Positions 1 through 11,674 of a stretch of DNA of 64,000 nt are shown in pieces. This DNA comes from Molanna angustata (Eukaryota; Arthropoda; Insecta; Trichoptera; Molannidae), in NCBI GenBank assembly GCA_963576475.1, contig OY754973.1:12584253-12648252 (forward strand), in the 5' to 3' direction. Both the position numbers and the translations under genes were made by a program. Below the pieces are notes generated by a model. The model did not search any database. It was not told where the DNA came from and saw only the letters and a program-made list of their open reading frames with translations. The stretch's first letter is position 1, and each line of letters begins with the position of its first letter.

Positions 1-60
1 CTATAGATATATATTATAACTGTTGCTTGTTGTGAAATGATCTTATATGTTTTGTGTAGG

Positions 61-95
61 TTAAATGTAAATACATGAGATCCAACTGCCGATGT
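61..95 (-). mobile_element. Helitron-like 3' terminus, degraded remnant
   Basis: This stretch resembles the 3' end of the Helitron-like family seen whole elsewhere, for example at 59334. It keeps ACATGAGATCCAACTG and CGAT with a few changes. Sequence inward of it has diverged beyond easy recognition. With the piece ending at 1070 it could bound one ancient copy of about 1 kb, which is inference only. Confidence 0.5.
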
Positions 96-776
96 CTTGA
101 GTATGTGTAAATGTAGGTATATGAATACCTACTTGGATTTGACTAATTTACAGTACCAAATTAAATTGGTCATAATTAAAGAATTTTTTAGCGTAATTTT
201 ACATCAATTTCTCAACAGGTAGGTATCACGTAGAGAGTGCACACAACTAGTTTCGAATATTGCAATAATTTATCTTTTTAATAAGTATTTCATCATAAAA
301 ACAGGTTTTATTTGAAATACTATGAAAATGTAGTTCTGAAGCATTTTTGTATATATATATATATATACTCTTCGGACTGGTCGCGCCACTTGGCGTTTAC
401 ACACAAGAAGTATTTTTTTATACGGAAAGAATACACGCGGTCCAGAGATAAGTATGCTGTTATTGTAATATGCGGACTTGACGTAAGGTCCGCATTTTCG
501 CATATATTCATACTCTTCGGACTGGTGGCGCCACGTGGTGTTTACACGCATGAACTAAAAGTTTAGCATGTGTTAACTTTTTATGACAAAAATACCGAAT
601 TTGGGGACCCCAATACCAAAATCTCAAGATTTCTCCAATAGACTATTTAGAATGCGAGGATTCTAACGGTACATTTGACGCGTTGCTTAATTTTTATGCG
701 GACGTCCTCACTTTGAGGTCTGTCCGCACAATCGTGGTTTTTGTCACGGCAAGGTCCGCACTTTATTGCAGCCGCG

Positions 777-778
<2 letters not shown>
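96..778. other. Non-coding stretch with direct repeats and short hairpins
   Basis: No gene is recognised. Positions 201-262 resemble 55286-55350 (shared ACATCAATTTC and GTAGAGAGTGCACACAA), so a small dispersed repeat is present. A TA run lies near 350-367. A 37-bp imperfect direct repeat beginning TACTCTTCGGACTGG occurs at 366-402 and 511-547. Hairpins with arms TGCGGAC/GTCCGCA lie at 471-494 and 697-728. Confidence 0.6.
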
Positions 779-855
<77 letters not shown>

Positions 856-1070
856 ACACACACAGACACACGAAATGTTCTACTCCGAATTCTGAGTAAA
901 TCCGTGTATGTAACATATATGCTGCGAAGCCTCTAAGTTGGTGTTTTTTGACTTCAAAGTTGGAAAAGCCGTGAAAAAAGTAGACCTCTGCATACAATTC
1001 TCGCGTACCTGGCTTGATACATTGTCGATATGTTAAGAGAACAAAGTTCTCCTGAACAAACCGACAGTTT
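779..1070 (-). mobile_element. Helitron-like 5' half with CA microsatellite
   Basis: Read on the minus strand this is the 5' portion of the Helitron-like family: inverted terminus (CGACAGTT at 1062-1069), the GAGAACAAAGTTCTC stem near 1037, the segment that shows up as a MYAEVYFFHGF-type reading frame, then the microsatellite. The CA tract covers about 779-870. The 3' half is missing and the final TTGGA has mutated. Confidence 0.7.
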
Positions 1071-1073
1071 GAA

Positions 1074-1649
1074 AATTTAATTATCTAGTTGGTGTGTTTC
1101 GGTTTTTTTTTCGATATTTTAAACTTGGGAAATATAGGCAGCTAAACACATAAATTTATCATAAAAAAAAGTTTTTCTCAATAAAAAATGTTTGAGAAAT
1201 TCTGTAACTTTTTTAGTATAACTAATTTGAGATTTTTTATTTGTCTATTTTCATACTAATCTATGGCTTTCTAACTTTTATGGTTGTTGAGATATATGGA
1301 AAAGTAAAGTTATAATTCAAAAATTGATAACCCCTGACTGAAAGAAAAAATCAAAATAGTGAGTTCAAAGTTTTGTAGACTTATAACTATCTATATATTC
1401 TGAAATTTTGGGCTTTGTGCATTGAGTGAATCAAAAGTTATAAGGGGGGGTTCTACTCTGAATTCTGAGGAAATCCATGTATGTAGAACATATATTTTGC
1501 GAAGCCTCTCTATTGGTGTTTTGTGACTTCAAAATTGAAAAAAAAACATGAAAAATATAGACCTGGCATACAAATCTCGCGTATCTTGGCTTGGTACTTT
1601 ATCGATATGTTAAGGGAATTAAATGCTCTTGAACAAATCGACAGCTGGA
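1074..1649 (-). mobile_element. Diverged Helitron-like copy without microsatellite
   Basis: This is a second, more diverged minus-strand copy, from the ATCTAGTTGG...GTGTTTCGG segment to the end CAGCTGGA. It keeps the run of G at about 1444-1450 that normally abuts the microsatellite, but the microsatellite itself is absent. The first ~320 bp seen in full copies are also missing. The left breakpoint of the 4.1-kb tandem duplication lies inside it, at 1515. Confidence 0.65.
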
Positions 1650-1910
1650 TTAACAGTTAAAAAAAACATTTACATAAAAATAGAACAAAAACATAACATA
1701 TACACATCATCTTAAATAGACAGAAACATTTTTCATAGTACAAAATAAATATAGAGAATGTAAAAGAGATATAGTGGGGACTTTATTTAATTATTTAATT
1801 TACGAATTCCCAATTTTAAGGTTATTTTTATTGCAGATTATTCACTAGGATCATGCTAATATTGTATCTGAAAGTTTCATCACAGTGTATCTGTGTGTAG
1901 GTGTGCTGTG

Positions 1911-1962
1911 TAGGTACTATGTGCTGTGTGCTATGTGCTATGTGCTGTGTGCTATGTACGGC
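1911..1962. repeat. Short imperfect TATGTGCTGTGTGC repeat
   Basis: TATGTGCTGTGTGC and TATGTGC units alternate over about 50 bases. The same tract occurs in duplication copy 2 at about 6004-6055. It is a simple-sequence tract without coding meaning. Confidence 0.8.
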
Positions 1963-2279
1963 GTGTTTATTCTACTTTATCGATATAGACTAGAGTAGGT
2001 ACTAAATCGATTATTTTCAAATTTTGCAAAATTTGTTGTAGACCCAATTACATTTAGAAGTATATCTGAATTGTTTCTCATTTTATTTAGGTAACTGTCA
2101 AATATTACAAAATGACCCCAATCTCAGGAAGCTTAAAATATGACATTTTTATTTTCAAAACTTTCTTAAAATGGTATTGAAGAAACATCAAGTTTTCATA
2201 ATAAAATGTTTTAATCAAAAATAATTAAACAAACTCCTTCCATGAAAATGCTAAAATATTCCTATACAATATTTGAATA

Positions 2280-3290
2280 CTTTGGTGTGACTTGGCCACA
2301 ACCCACTCGTTTGAAATGTATAAATTGCATACCTACCTTTATATTGTTCACTAGCTTTTATGTCCCGCCGTTGGCCAAGAATTTAATGTAATGTCTCCTG
2401 TCCCAAGCACAAGTCTTTAACTTTATTGGGACAGTACCTATTGAAAAAAAAACTGTATTCATTTAAATCTTTGTACTATGTGTCTGTTCATATTATGTTA
2501 CTCAATAAAAAAAATGTAAAATTGTGAAGGAATAAGCAATCGTTTTTATAATATTGTCTCCCAATTATTTTGCAATATCGGACTATGAAAAGTGGTTTGA
2601 AATTTGATTGAGTTTAAGCATTGTAAAAGTGATGGCCACAACCCATTCTTTTTTATATATTGCTATAAAGTGTGAATAAAGTATACCTAATATACAATTT
2701 CTGCACGCATGGACATGGGCATGTTTTAAATATGACTGTTTATCAACGTTGTAAAGAGATTGGTTTGGCCACAACCCCCATTTTTAAATATTATCATCGA
2801 AAACAAATTGTTATATGTACCTATTGAAAATTTAGTAATTTTGGATGTTGGAATGTGGTTAAAATTTGATTAAATAATGTACTGAAAAAATCTAGTGTTG
2901 GTCACATCTCATTCGTTTTTATATTTTTTCATCAAGTGTGCGTTATATTTTTGCACAATTAGACTGATAGACTTAAAATTGACACAAAAGTCTACATTAA
3001 CGAAGAAGAAAAAGACTTAAACTATAGTAAACAGTTTTTAATTTGAATATAAACGTTGTAAAGAGTTCAGTAATGGCCACAACCCCCATTATTTAAATAT
3101 CGTCAACGAAATCAAATATGAAGGTGTTGAAAATTATTCAAAATAGGATGATATAAATGGTTTAAATTTGATTAAACAAAAGTATTGAAAAGATTCTAGT
3201 GCAGGTAACATCGTCACATCCCACATCCCATTTGTTTTTACATATGTATTTTCATCAAGTGTGCATATCGTCTAAATAAAAAAGAGAAGA
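2280..3290. repeat. Degenerate ~300-bp tandem repeat (GGCCACAACCC motif)
   Basis: Three or so diverged units share the order GTAAAGAG, TGGCCACAACCC, ATTTAAATAT, then AAATTTGATTAAA, TCTAGTG, a CACATC motif and TTTTCATCAAGTGTG. The clearest pair is about 2745-2985 against 3050-3285. The array reappears in copy 2 at about 6373-7383. No coding potential is seen. Confidence 0.65.
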
Positions 3291-3595
3291 ATAAGTATAA
3301 GACTATAAAAAATAGTTTGTATAAAAAACTATCCCAATGGTCTACATGAAATAAGAAAAAATTCATGAAATAGAAGAATTAGACTATTGGAAATAGATTG
3401 TATAAAAACTGAATTAAAGGTCTTCATAAAAGAAGAAGAAGATTAATCCATAGGAAATAGTTTTGTATAAAATTCACCAAAGTTCTACATAAAATAAGAA
3501 TACGAAGAAAAAGACTAAACAAAAACTAAGACTAAGTAAAAACTGTAAAGTCTACATAAAATTAAGAAGAAAAAGAATTAGACTCCATGAACCGT
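2990..3595. repeat. AT-rich ~70-90-bp tandem repeat
   Basis: Units share the order AAGAAGAAAAAGACT, AAATAGTTTGTATAAAA and AAGTCTACATAAAAT. About six or seven imperfect units are visible. Copy 2 carries the same array at about 7083-7688. It overlaps the end of the ~300-bp array. Confidence 0.6.
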
Positions 3596-3599
3596 CGCT

Positions 3600-3762
3600 T
3601 CAGACCCTTCAGTACCTCCCGTCCCTTCAATCCATCATTACGTCCCTTCCAATCAGGCCCTTCAGTACCTCCCGTCCTTTCAGGCCCTTTTATACCTCCC
3701 ATCCCTTCAGGCCCTTTAGTGCATCCCTTCCCTTCATTACATCCCGTCCCTTCAGCCGCTTA
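3600..3762. repeat. Pyrimidine-rich minisatellite
   Basis: Imperfect units of about 35 bases are built on CCCTTCAGTACCTCCCGTCC and CCTTTCAGGCCC. The tract is markedly GC-richer and more strand-biased than its surroundings. The copy 2 equivalent is about 7693-7855. Confidence 0.75.
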
Positions 3763-3769
3763 AGAAAAA

Positions 3770-4440
3770 TTTTAATCCAGAAACCATCCTGGAAGAACCG
3801 CGAAGAGATGAAAGGACCTTCTTTTCCCAGGATACTCCACCTTCAAAGGTAAAATGACTAAATACACGAAGAAGAAGAAGAAAAAAGTTTAAATCCAGAT
3901 ACCTGCGAAGATATGGAAGGAAAATTGGACCTTCTTCTCCCAGGATAGTCCACCTTCATAGGTAAAATGACCAAATGCACGATGAAGAAGAAAAAGAAGA
4001 AGAAGAAAAAAGTTTATATCCAAAAACCGTTCTGGAAGACCTGTGAAGAGATGGAAGGACAGTTGGACCTTCTTCTCCCAGAATACTCTGACTTCATATG
4101 TAAAATGACCAAATAGACGATGAAGAAGAAGAAGATAAAAGATTAAATCTAGAAACCTGCGAAGAGATAGAAGGAAAATTGGACCTACTTCTCCCAGAAT
4201 AGTCCACCTTCATAGGTAAAATGACCAAATACACTATGAAGAAGAAGAAAAAAGTTTAAATCCACAAACCGTCCTGGAAGACCTGCGAAGAGATGGAGGA
4301 ACAGTCAGACCTTCTTTTCCCAGGATATTCCCCCTTCATAGGTAAAATGACCAAATACACGAAGAAGAATAAGAAAAAAGTTTAAATCCAGAAACCATCC
4401 CGGGCATACGCTCGACAATTCACCAAAGTTTCATTATAAT
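3770..4440 (+). repeat. Minisatellite made of a LINE 3' end (114/127-bp units)
   Basis: About five units begin near 3774, 3888, 4014, 4142, 4256 and 4382 (last partial). Each has TTAAATCCAGAAACC, GGAAGACCTGCGAAGAGATGG, a CTTCTTCTCCCAGGATA segment, CATAGGTAAAATGACCAAATA and a GAAGAAGAAG run. Translated, the second segment gives G-R-P-A-K-R-W, the C-terminal motif of RTE-like LINEs such as the fragment at 21782-22283, and the GAA run resembles its tail. Long units carry an extra CCGTCCTGGAAG block. The copy 2 equivalent is about 7863-8533. Confidence 0.7.
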
Positions 4441-5310
4441 CGGACAAACGGTTAATAAATAAATAAATAAAATAATTTTCCTATAGGAAATCAGTATAGG
4501 TATATTATTGTTGATTTGTAAGTAAATAGTATTAGGTAGGTACCTACCTACAACAATCTTCTAAATAAATTCGATTCATAAAAAAAAATATTTGAATATC
4601 ACATTCTTTCTGTAGCCATGGTAACCATTCGAACACGTAAGTAATATCGAATGGTTCGGATACAGTTTTTGAATATGTAGGTACCTACATTGGTTTGTTC
4701 GAAGCCACAAAAATGAAAATCAACAATTGTCCAAAATATCAAATATTATTTACAAATTATGTAATTTTATTATGCCTATATCTTTACTAATAATTAACAG
4801 ATTTTTACAATATATGTCTTAAAACTTGCTATAAAGTCTTGTGTTTTATTTTATTATTTCATAATCACATTTATTTAAAGGTATATTATTTTAAAGAACA
4901 TATTCATTCGGTAGGAAAATTAAATATCGTATGAAAATATATTAAAATGGCGGGGTTATATGTACAAAACGCTTACTTTAAAAATAAGTTAAACATTATA
5001 ATTAGACAAAATATTCAACATGTTTTTCACTTAAAAGCTAAGTTATACTTGAAAATATATTTTTTTCGTGTAAATAACTTTGTAAATAACTTCTAACTTT
5101 TAAACTAACAGATATATTCTTGCAAAATGTACACTTTTTTGACAGATATGACTTGGAAAATTTTGTATGAAAAAAATAATTATTGAAATATTTTTAAAAT
5201 TCAGCATTTTTATCGCATTATTTTTAGCGTGACACTGCATCAGGTATACTGGTACATGTTCGCACATAAATTAGATTTTTATATGCTCTTGGTTTTTCAA
5301 AAGGCGTGAG

Positions 5311-5357
5311 ACAAACACACACACATACACACACACACACAAACACACACACACACT
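5311..5357. repeat. CA microsatellite
   Basis: An imperfect (CA)n tract interrupted by AAA and TA. Its twin in duplication copy 2 is at about 9404-9450 and is the same length by eye, as expected if the duplication is very recent. Confidence 0.85.
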
Positions 5358-5607
5358 AACAAAATCTTTGTTTTATTACTTTAGATTACAACTCAACTTT
5401 ATTAAATTTGTTCGGTTACTACGCAATACCTTGTAATATATTATTATCACGAAAACTAATGCGTTTTAAACAGCGTTCGTGGATTACATGTAATGAAATT
5501 GTACCTTGACGCGTGGCTTATAACAAATAACAAACGTTGAAGATATTGCAGCAATAATTTCACAGGTGTTATTAAAGAAAAATCTTAGACAAATAAAGTA
5601 CATATAC

Positions 5608-8600
5608 GGTGTTTTGTGACTTCAAAATTGAAAAAAAAACATGTAAAATATAGACCTGGCATACAAATCTCGCGTATCTTGGCTTGGTACTTTATCGATA
5701 TGTTAAGGGAATTAAATGCTCTTGAACAAATCGACAGCTGGATTAACAGTTAAAAAAAACATTTACATAAAAATAGAACAAAAACATAACATATACACAT
5801 CATCTTAAATAGACAGAAACATTTTTCATAGTACAAAATAAATATAGAGAATGTAAAAGAGATATAGTGGGGACTTTATTTAATTATTTAATTTACGAAT
5901 TCCCAATTTTAAGGTTATTTTTATTGCAGATTATTCACTAGGATCATGCTAATATTGTATCTGAAAGTTTCATCACAGTGTATCTGTGTGTAGGTGTGCT
6001 GTGTAGGTACTATGTGCTGTGTGCTATGTGCTATGTGCTGTGTGCTATGTACGGCGTGTTTATTCTACTTTATCGATATAGACTAGAGTAGGTACTAAAT
6101 CGATTATTTTCAAATTTTGCAAAATTTGTTGTAGACCCAATTACATTTAGAAGTATATCTGAATTGTTTCTCATTTTATTTAGGTAACTGTCAAATATTA
6201 CAAAATGACCCCAATCTCAGGAAGCTTAAAATATGACATTTTTATTTTCAAAACTTTCTTAAAATGGTATTGAAGAAACATCAAGTTTTCATAATAAAAT
6301 GTTTTAATCAAAAATAATTAAACAAACTCCTTCCATGAAAATGCTAAAATATTCCTATACAATATTTGAATACTTTGGTGTGACTTGGCCACAACCCACT
6401 CGTTTGAAATGTATAAATTGCATACCTACCTTTATATTGTTCACTAGCTTTTATGTCCCGCCGTTGGCCAAGAATTTAATGTAATGTCTCCTGTCCCAAG
6501 CACAAGTCTTTAACTTTATTGGGACAGTACCTATTGAAAAAAAAACTGTATTCATTTAAATCTTTGTACTATGTGTCTGTTCATATTATGTTACTCAATA
6601 AAAAAAATGTAAAATTGTGAAGGAATAAGCAATCGTTTTTATAATATTGTCTCCCAATTATTTTGCAATATCGGACTATGAAAAGTGGTTTGAAATTTGA
6701 TTGAGTTTAAGCATTGTAAAAGTGATGGCCACAACCCATTCTTTTTTATATATTGCTATAAAGTGTGAATAAAGTATACCTAATATACAATTTCTGCACG
6801 CATGGACATGGGCATGTTTTAAATATGACTGTTTATCAACGTTGTAAAGAGATTGGTTTGGCCACAACCCCCATTTTTAAATATTATCATCGAAAACAAA
6901 TTGTTATATGTACCTATTGAAAATTTAGTAATTTTGGATGTTGGAATGTGGTTAAAATTTGATTAAATAATGTACTGAAAAAATCTAGTGTTGGTCACAT
7001 CTCATTCGTTTTTATATTTTTTCATCAAGTGTGCGTTATATTTTTGCACAATTAGACTGATAGACTTAAAATTGACACAAAAGTCTACATTAACGAAGAA
7101 GAAAAAGACTTAAACTATAGTAAATAGTTTTTAATTTGAATATAAACGTTGTAAAGAGTTCAGTAATGGCCACAACCCCCATTATTTAAATATCGTCAAC
7201 GAAATCAAATATGAAGGTGTTGAAAATTATTCAAAATAGGATGATATAAATGGTTTAAATTTGATTAAACAAAAGTATTGAAAAGATTCTAGTGCAGGTA
7301 ACATCGTCACATCCCACATCCCATTTGTTTTTACATATGTATTTTCATCAAGTGTGCATATCGTCTAAATAAAAAAGAGAAGAATAAGTATAAGACTATA
7401 AAAAATAGTTTGTATAAAAAACTATCCCAATGGTCTACATGAAATAAGAAAAAATTCATGAAATAGAAGAATTAGACTATTGGAAATAGATTGTATAAAA
7501 ACTGAATTAAAGGTCTTCATAAAAGAAGAAGAAGATTAATCCATAGGAAATAGTTTTGTATAAAATTCACCAAAGTTCTACATAAAATAAGAATACGAAG
7601 AAAAAGACTAAACAAAAACTAAGACTAAGTAAAAACTGTAAAGTCTACATAAAATTAAGAAGAAAAAGAATTAGACTCCATGAACCGTCGCTTCAGACCC
7701 TTCAGTACCTCCCGTCCCTTCAATCCATCATTACGTCCCTTCCAATCAGGCCCTTCAGTACCTCCCGTCCTTTCAGGCCCTTTTATACCTCCCATCCCTT
7801 CAGGCCCTTTAGTGCATCCCTTCCCTTCATTACATCCCGTCCCTTCAGCCGCTTAAGAAAAATTTTAATCCAGAAACCATCCTGGAAGAACCGCGAAGAG
7901 ATGAAAGGACCTTCTTTTCCCAGGATACTCCACCTTCAAAGGTAAAATGACTAAATACACGAAGAAGAAGAAGAAAAAAGTTTAAATCCAGATACCTGCG
8001 AAGATATGGAAGGAAAATTGGACCTTCTTCTCCCAGGATAGTCCACCTTCATAGGTAAAATGACCAAATGCACGATGAAGAAGAAAAAGAAGAAGAAGAA
8101 AAAAGTTTATATCCAAAAACCGTTCTGGAAGACCTGTGAAGAGATGGAAGGACAGTTGGACCTTCTTCTCCCAGAATACTCTGACTTCATATGTAAAATG
8201 ACCAAATAGACGATGAAGAAGAAGAAGATAAAAGATTAAATCTAGAAACCTGCAAAGAGATAGAAGGAAAATTGGACCTACTTCTCCCAGAATAGTCCAC
8301 CTTCATAGGTAAAATGACCAAATACACTATGAAGAAGAAGAAAAAAGTTTAAATCCACAAACCGTCCTGGAAGACCTGCGAAGAGATGGAGGAACAGTCA
8401 GACCTTCTTTTCCCAGGATATTCCCCCTTCATAGGTAAAATGACCAAATACACGAAGAAGAATAAGAAAAAAGTTTAAATCCAGAAACCATCCCGGGCAT
8501 ACGCTCGACAATTCACCAAAGTTTCATTATAATCGGACAAACGGTTAATAAATAAATAAATAAAATAATTTTCCTATAGGAAATCAGTATAGGTATATTA

Positions 8601-9700
8601 TTGTTGATTTGTAAGTAAATAGTATTAGGTAGGTACCTACCTACAACAATCTTCTAAATAAATTCGATTCATAAAAAAAAATATTTGAATATCACATTCT
8701 TTCTGTAGCCATGGTAACCATTCGAACACGTAAGTAATATCGAATGGTTCGGATACAGTTTTTGAATATGTAGGTACCTACATTGGTTTGTTCGAAGCCA
8801 CAAAAATGAAAATCAACAATTGTCCAAAATATCAAATATTATTTACAAATTATGTAATTTTATTATGCCTATATCTTTACTAATAATTAACAGATTTTTA
8901 CAATATATGTCTTAAAACTTGCTATAAAGTCTTGTGTTTTATTTTATTATTTCATAATCACATTTATTTAAAGGTATATTATTTTAAAGAACATATTCAT
9001 TCGGTAGGAAAATTAAATATCGTATGAAAATATATTAAAATGGCGGGGTTATATGTACAAAACGCTTACTTTAAAAATAAGTTAAACATTATAATTAGAC
9101 AAAATATTCAACATGTTTTTCACTTAAAAGCTAAGTTATACTTGAAAATATATTTTTTTCGTGTAAATAACTTTGTAAATAACTTCTAACTTTTAAACTA
9201 ACAGATATATTCTTGCAAAATGTACACTTTTTTGACAGATATGACTTGGAAAATTTTGTATGAAAAAAATAATTATTGAAATATTTTTAAAATTCAGCAT
9301 TTTTATCGCATTATTTTTAGCGTGACACTGCATCAGGTATACTGGTACATGTTCGCACATAAATTAGATTTTTATATGCTCTTGGTTTTTCAAAAGGCGT
9401 GAGACAAACACACACACATACACACACACACACAAACACACACACACACTAACAAAATCTTTGTTTTATTACTTTAGATTACAACTCAACTTTATTAAAT
9501 TTGTTCGGTTACTACGCAATACCTTGTAATATATTATTATCACGAAAACTAATGCGTTTTAAACAGCGTTCGTGGATTACATGTAATGAAATTGTACCTT
9601 GACGCGTGGCTTATAACAAATAACAAACGTTAAAGATATTGCAGCAATAATTTCACAGGTGTTATTAAAGAAAAATCTTAGACAAATAAAGTACATATAC
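5608..9700. repeat. 4,093-bp tandem duplication, copy 2
   Basis: This is the second head-to-tail copy of the unit. It starts abruptly at GGTGTTTTGTGAC inside the Helitron-like fragment sequence, directly after CATATAC, and ends at the same CATATAC at 9694-9700. Internal features sit at copy 1 coordinates plus 4,093. The short reading frame at 2583-2774 and its twin at 6676-6867 are AT-rich chance frames. Confidence 0.95.
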
Positions 9701-10017
9701 GGTAGCGATTGGTGGTGGTAGGTAGTAATATTGTCGCGATATTAATCCCGGCCATTTATCGTCGTATGTAGCAGTAATTCAATATCATTCGACACAAATA
9801 TAATAATCGCCATATTGTTTATTGCTGTAATAATTTTGCCGCTTACCTAATAACCGCTTGCTTTTATTTGCCCTCTTTATTATCATATTAAACGCTATTC
9901 GTATTCAGGAGCATTGCGGCCGCTACTTTTGTTTTACATTCAAATCAATGAACACGTGATTTTATTTTGGCTGCAATGGAATAAACCTGCGCTCCCCGTT
10001 TTCTTGTTTTATTTTTA
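9701..10017. other. Unique non-coding sequence after the duplication
   Basis: After the GGT microhomology the sequence is neither a recognised repeat nor coding. It has slightly higher CG-dinucleotide content than its surroundings and no reading frame of note. Confidence 0.5.
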
Positions 10018-10397
10018 TTTTTTATTTTATTTTATTTATTGAAGACAAACATACAGCCAATTTAGTACATAAGACAAGCATACATTAATACAACAAATAA
10101 GCCAAAAATGTTTGATGAGTATTACTGGTTAACAAAACATGAATTGAGAAAAAAAAAACAATCAGTGACATAATATTATTTACTGTAGGAAATGGAAATT
10201 GAAAGGAAATGGGACGATATGGGAAGCGTGCGTAAGATCACTCAGAGCGATGAGGGAATGTGGCCAAAATGGATAATTTAAATCTTCTATGTGATGAGTT
10301 GAAGAGATCAATGTCATGGAAGAAAGAATCATAATTTCCGCATGCTCTGTATATAAAAGATTGCTGTGCATAATTTGTGCCACAGATGGGAAGTCTA

Positions 10398-11100
10398 AGG
10401 TAAGGCGCGCATGGAAGCTAAAATTAATCGGCCGATTATTATCGGCCGATAAATTAATCGGCTGATAATAATCGGCCGATCGGTACTAGCGCGCATGGAA
10501 GCTTATAGAATCGTACGATTGGAAATAACACGGCGGTCAACATTCACATATTTAAAATACAATATGTATATTCACAAGTTTTAATATACATATGATTAGA
10601 AATATGGATTTTTTTATTCATTAAGTAGAATATTTTATTAAATTTCCTATTTAACTATTAATCAATTAAGTAATAACTTACCCAATTCAGTTTTTTATTA
10701 TGATTTAGCTGTTCTCAACCAGTTATTAATATTTCGCTTAATTTTTAATCATACAATGAAGGACGTGCTTCAACATATATAATTAATTGTTCGGAATCAA
10801 TATTTATTTCATCCATGTTTTCTGACATTTCGTTTGACAACACTGACAACGTACTTCTCGATCTACTGCGCTCGGACGATTAAATTATCGGTGAGCATGC
10901 GCCATGCGCGCCCTCTCATACAACAGTATCGGATACAAAAAATCGGCCGATCGAGATCGGCCGATTTTTTTGTGTCTCGTCACAGATTTTATATCGGCCG
11001 ATTCTGTTAGCTTTCATGCGCGCTCTTACATGTAATTCGTATGTTGTAGCTCACCGATAATTAATCGGCCGATGAAATTAGCTTCCATGCGCGCCTACCT
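10398..11100. mobile_element. Tc1/mariner-type MITE, TA target duplication
   Basis: Terminal inverted repeats of about 40 bp begin AGGTAAGGCGCGCATGG on the left and, on the opposite strand, AGGTAGGCGCGCATGG on the right. TA is duplicated at 10396-10397 and 11101-11102. The ends contain clusters of the perfect palindrome ATCGGCCGAT, and the GCGCGCATGGAAGCT motif recurs inside at about 10490 and, inverted, at about 11010. No transposase is present, so mobilisation would depend on another element. The host LINE frame proves the insertion boundaries. Confidence 0.85.
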
Positions 11101-11674
11101 TAAATGTATATTTTTTTCTAGTTTGTCTCGTCGGTATGTTGAAGGGAATTTTCGCAAGAAGTGCATCGGTGTCAATAATACTGTTCACTATTTTGTACAG
11201 GAATGTCATGTCAAATACAGTTCGTCTGTTCTCCAAGGACATTAACTTGTGGCGTATTTGGGAAAGAGACAGGTCATTATGATGTTGTCGGTTCCTGTAG
11301 TCAAGATGTTTTAAAAATTTGTTTTGAATGGTTTCGATTCTGTCTATGTGTGTTATGTATTGAGGATTCCAAACGGCTGAAGCAAACTCAACACAACTGC
11401 GCACATATGAGCAGTACAGGGTTTTTACAGTGGTAGTATTCTTAAAGGGCTTACATACCCGTATTATAAAATTTAATTTTTTGTAAGCATTACCGATAAT
11501 CTTGTCGATATGGGAATTAAAAGTCAGTTTACTGTCAAGTATCACTCCAAGGTCTTTGATTTCGGTTTTTCTTTCTAATTTCTCATTATCGATATAATAA
11601 TTTGTGAGTAAGGGATTTCTAGAACGGGTAAACGATATGGAGTTTCATTTTTAAGTGTTTAAAAACAATTTATT

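Larger units (their letters stand above)
1515..5607. repeat. 4,093-bp tandem duplication, copy 1
   Basis: Every position from 1515 to 5607 matches the position 4,093 bases downstream except four substitutions I could find: 1551/5644 (A/T), 3032/7125 (C/T), 4161/8254 (G/A) and 5539/9632 (G/A). The trinucleotide GGT lies at the left breakpoint (1515), the central junction (5608) and the right breakpoint (9701). The unit has no convincing gene and is mostly minisatellite. About 0.1 percent divergence implies a very recent event or an assembly duplication. Confidence 0.95.

Noticed and set aside
647..997. Reading frames through CA/GT tracts (Cys-Val or Thr-His repeats), also at 683-895, 17759-17974, 19368-19565, 29737-30060, 40410-40649 and 60041-60268
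   Set aside because: They are open only because a dinucleotide repeat lacks stops; the flanking part belongs to the Helitron-like element. Not annotated as genes.
2583..2774. 63-codon minus-strand frame present twice (also 6676-6867)
   Set aside because: The duplicate exists because the whole 4.1-kb unit is duplicated; composition and context give no sign of coding.
11203..11436. 77-codon plus-strand frame
   Set aside because: Antisense to the LINE polymerase coding sequence on the minus strand.
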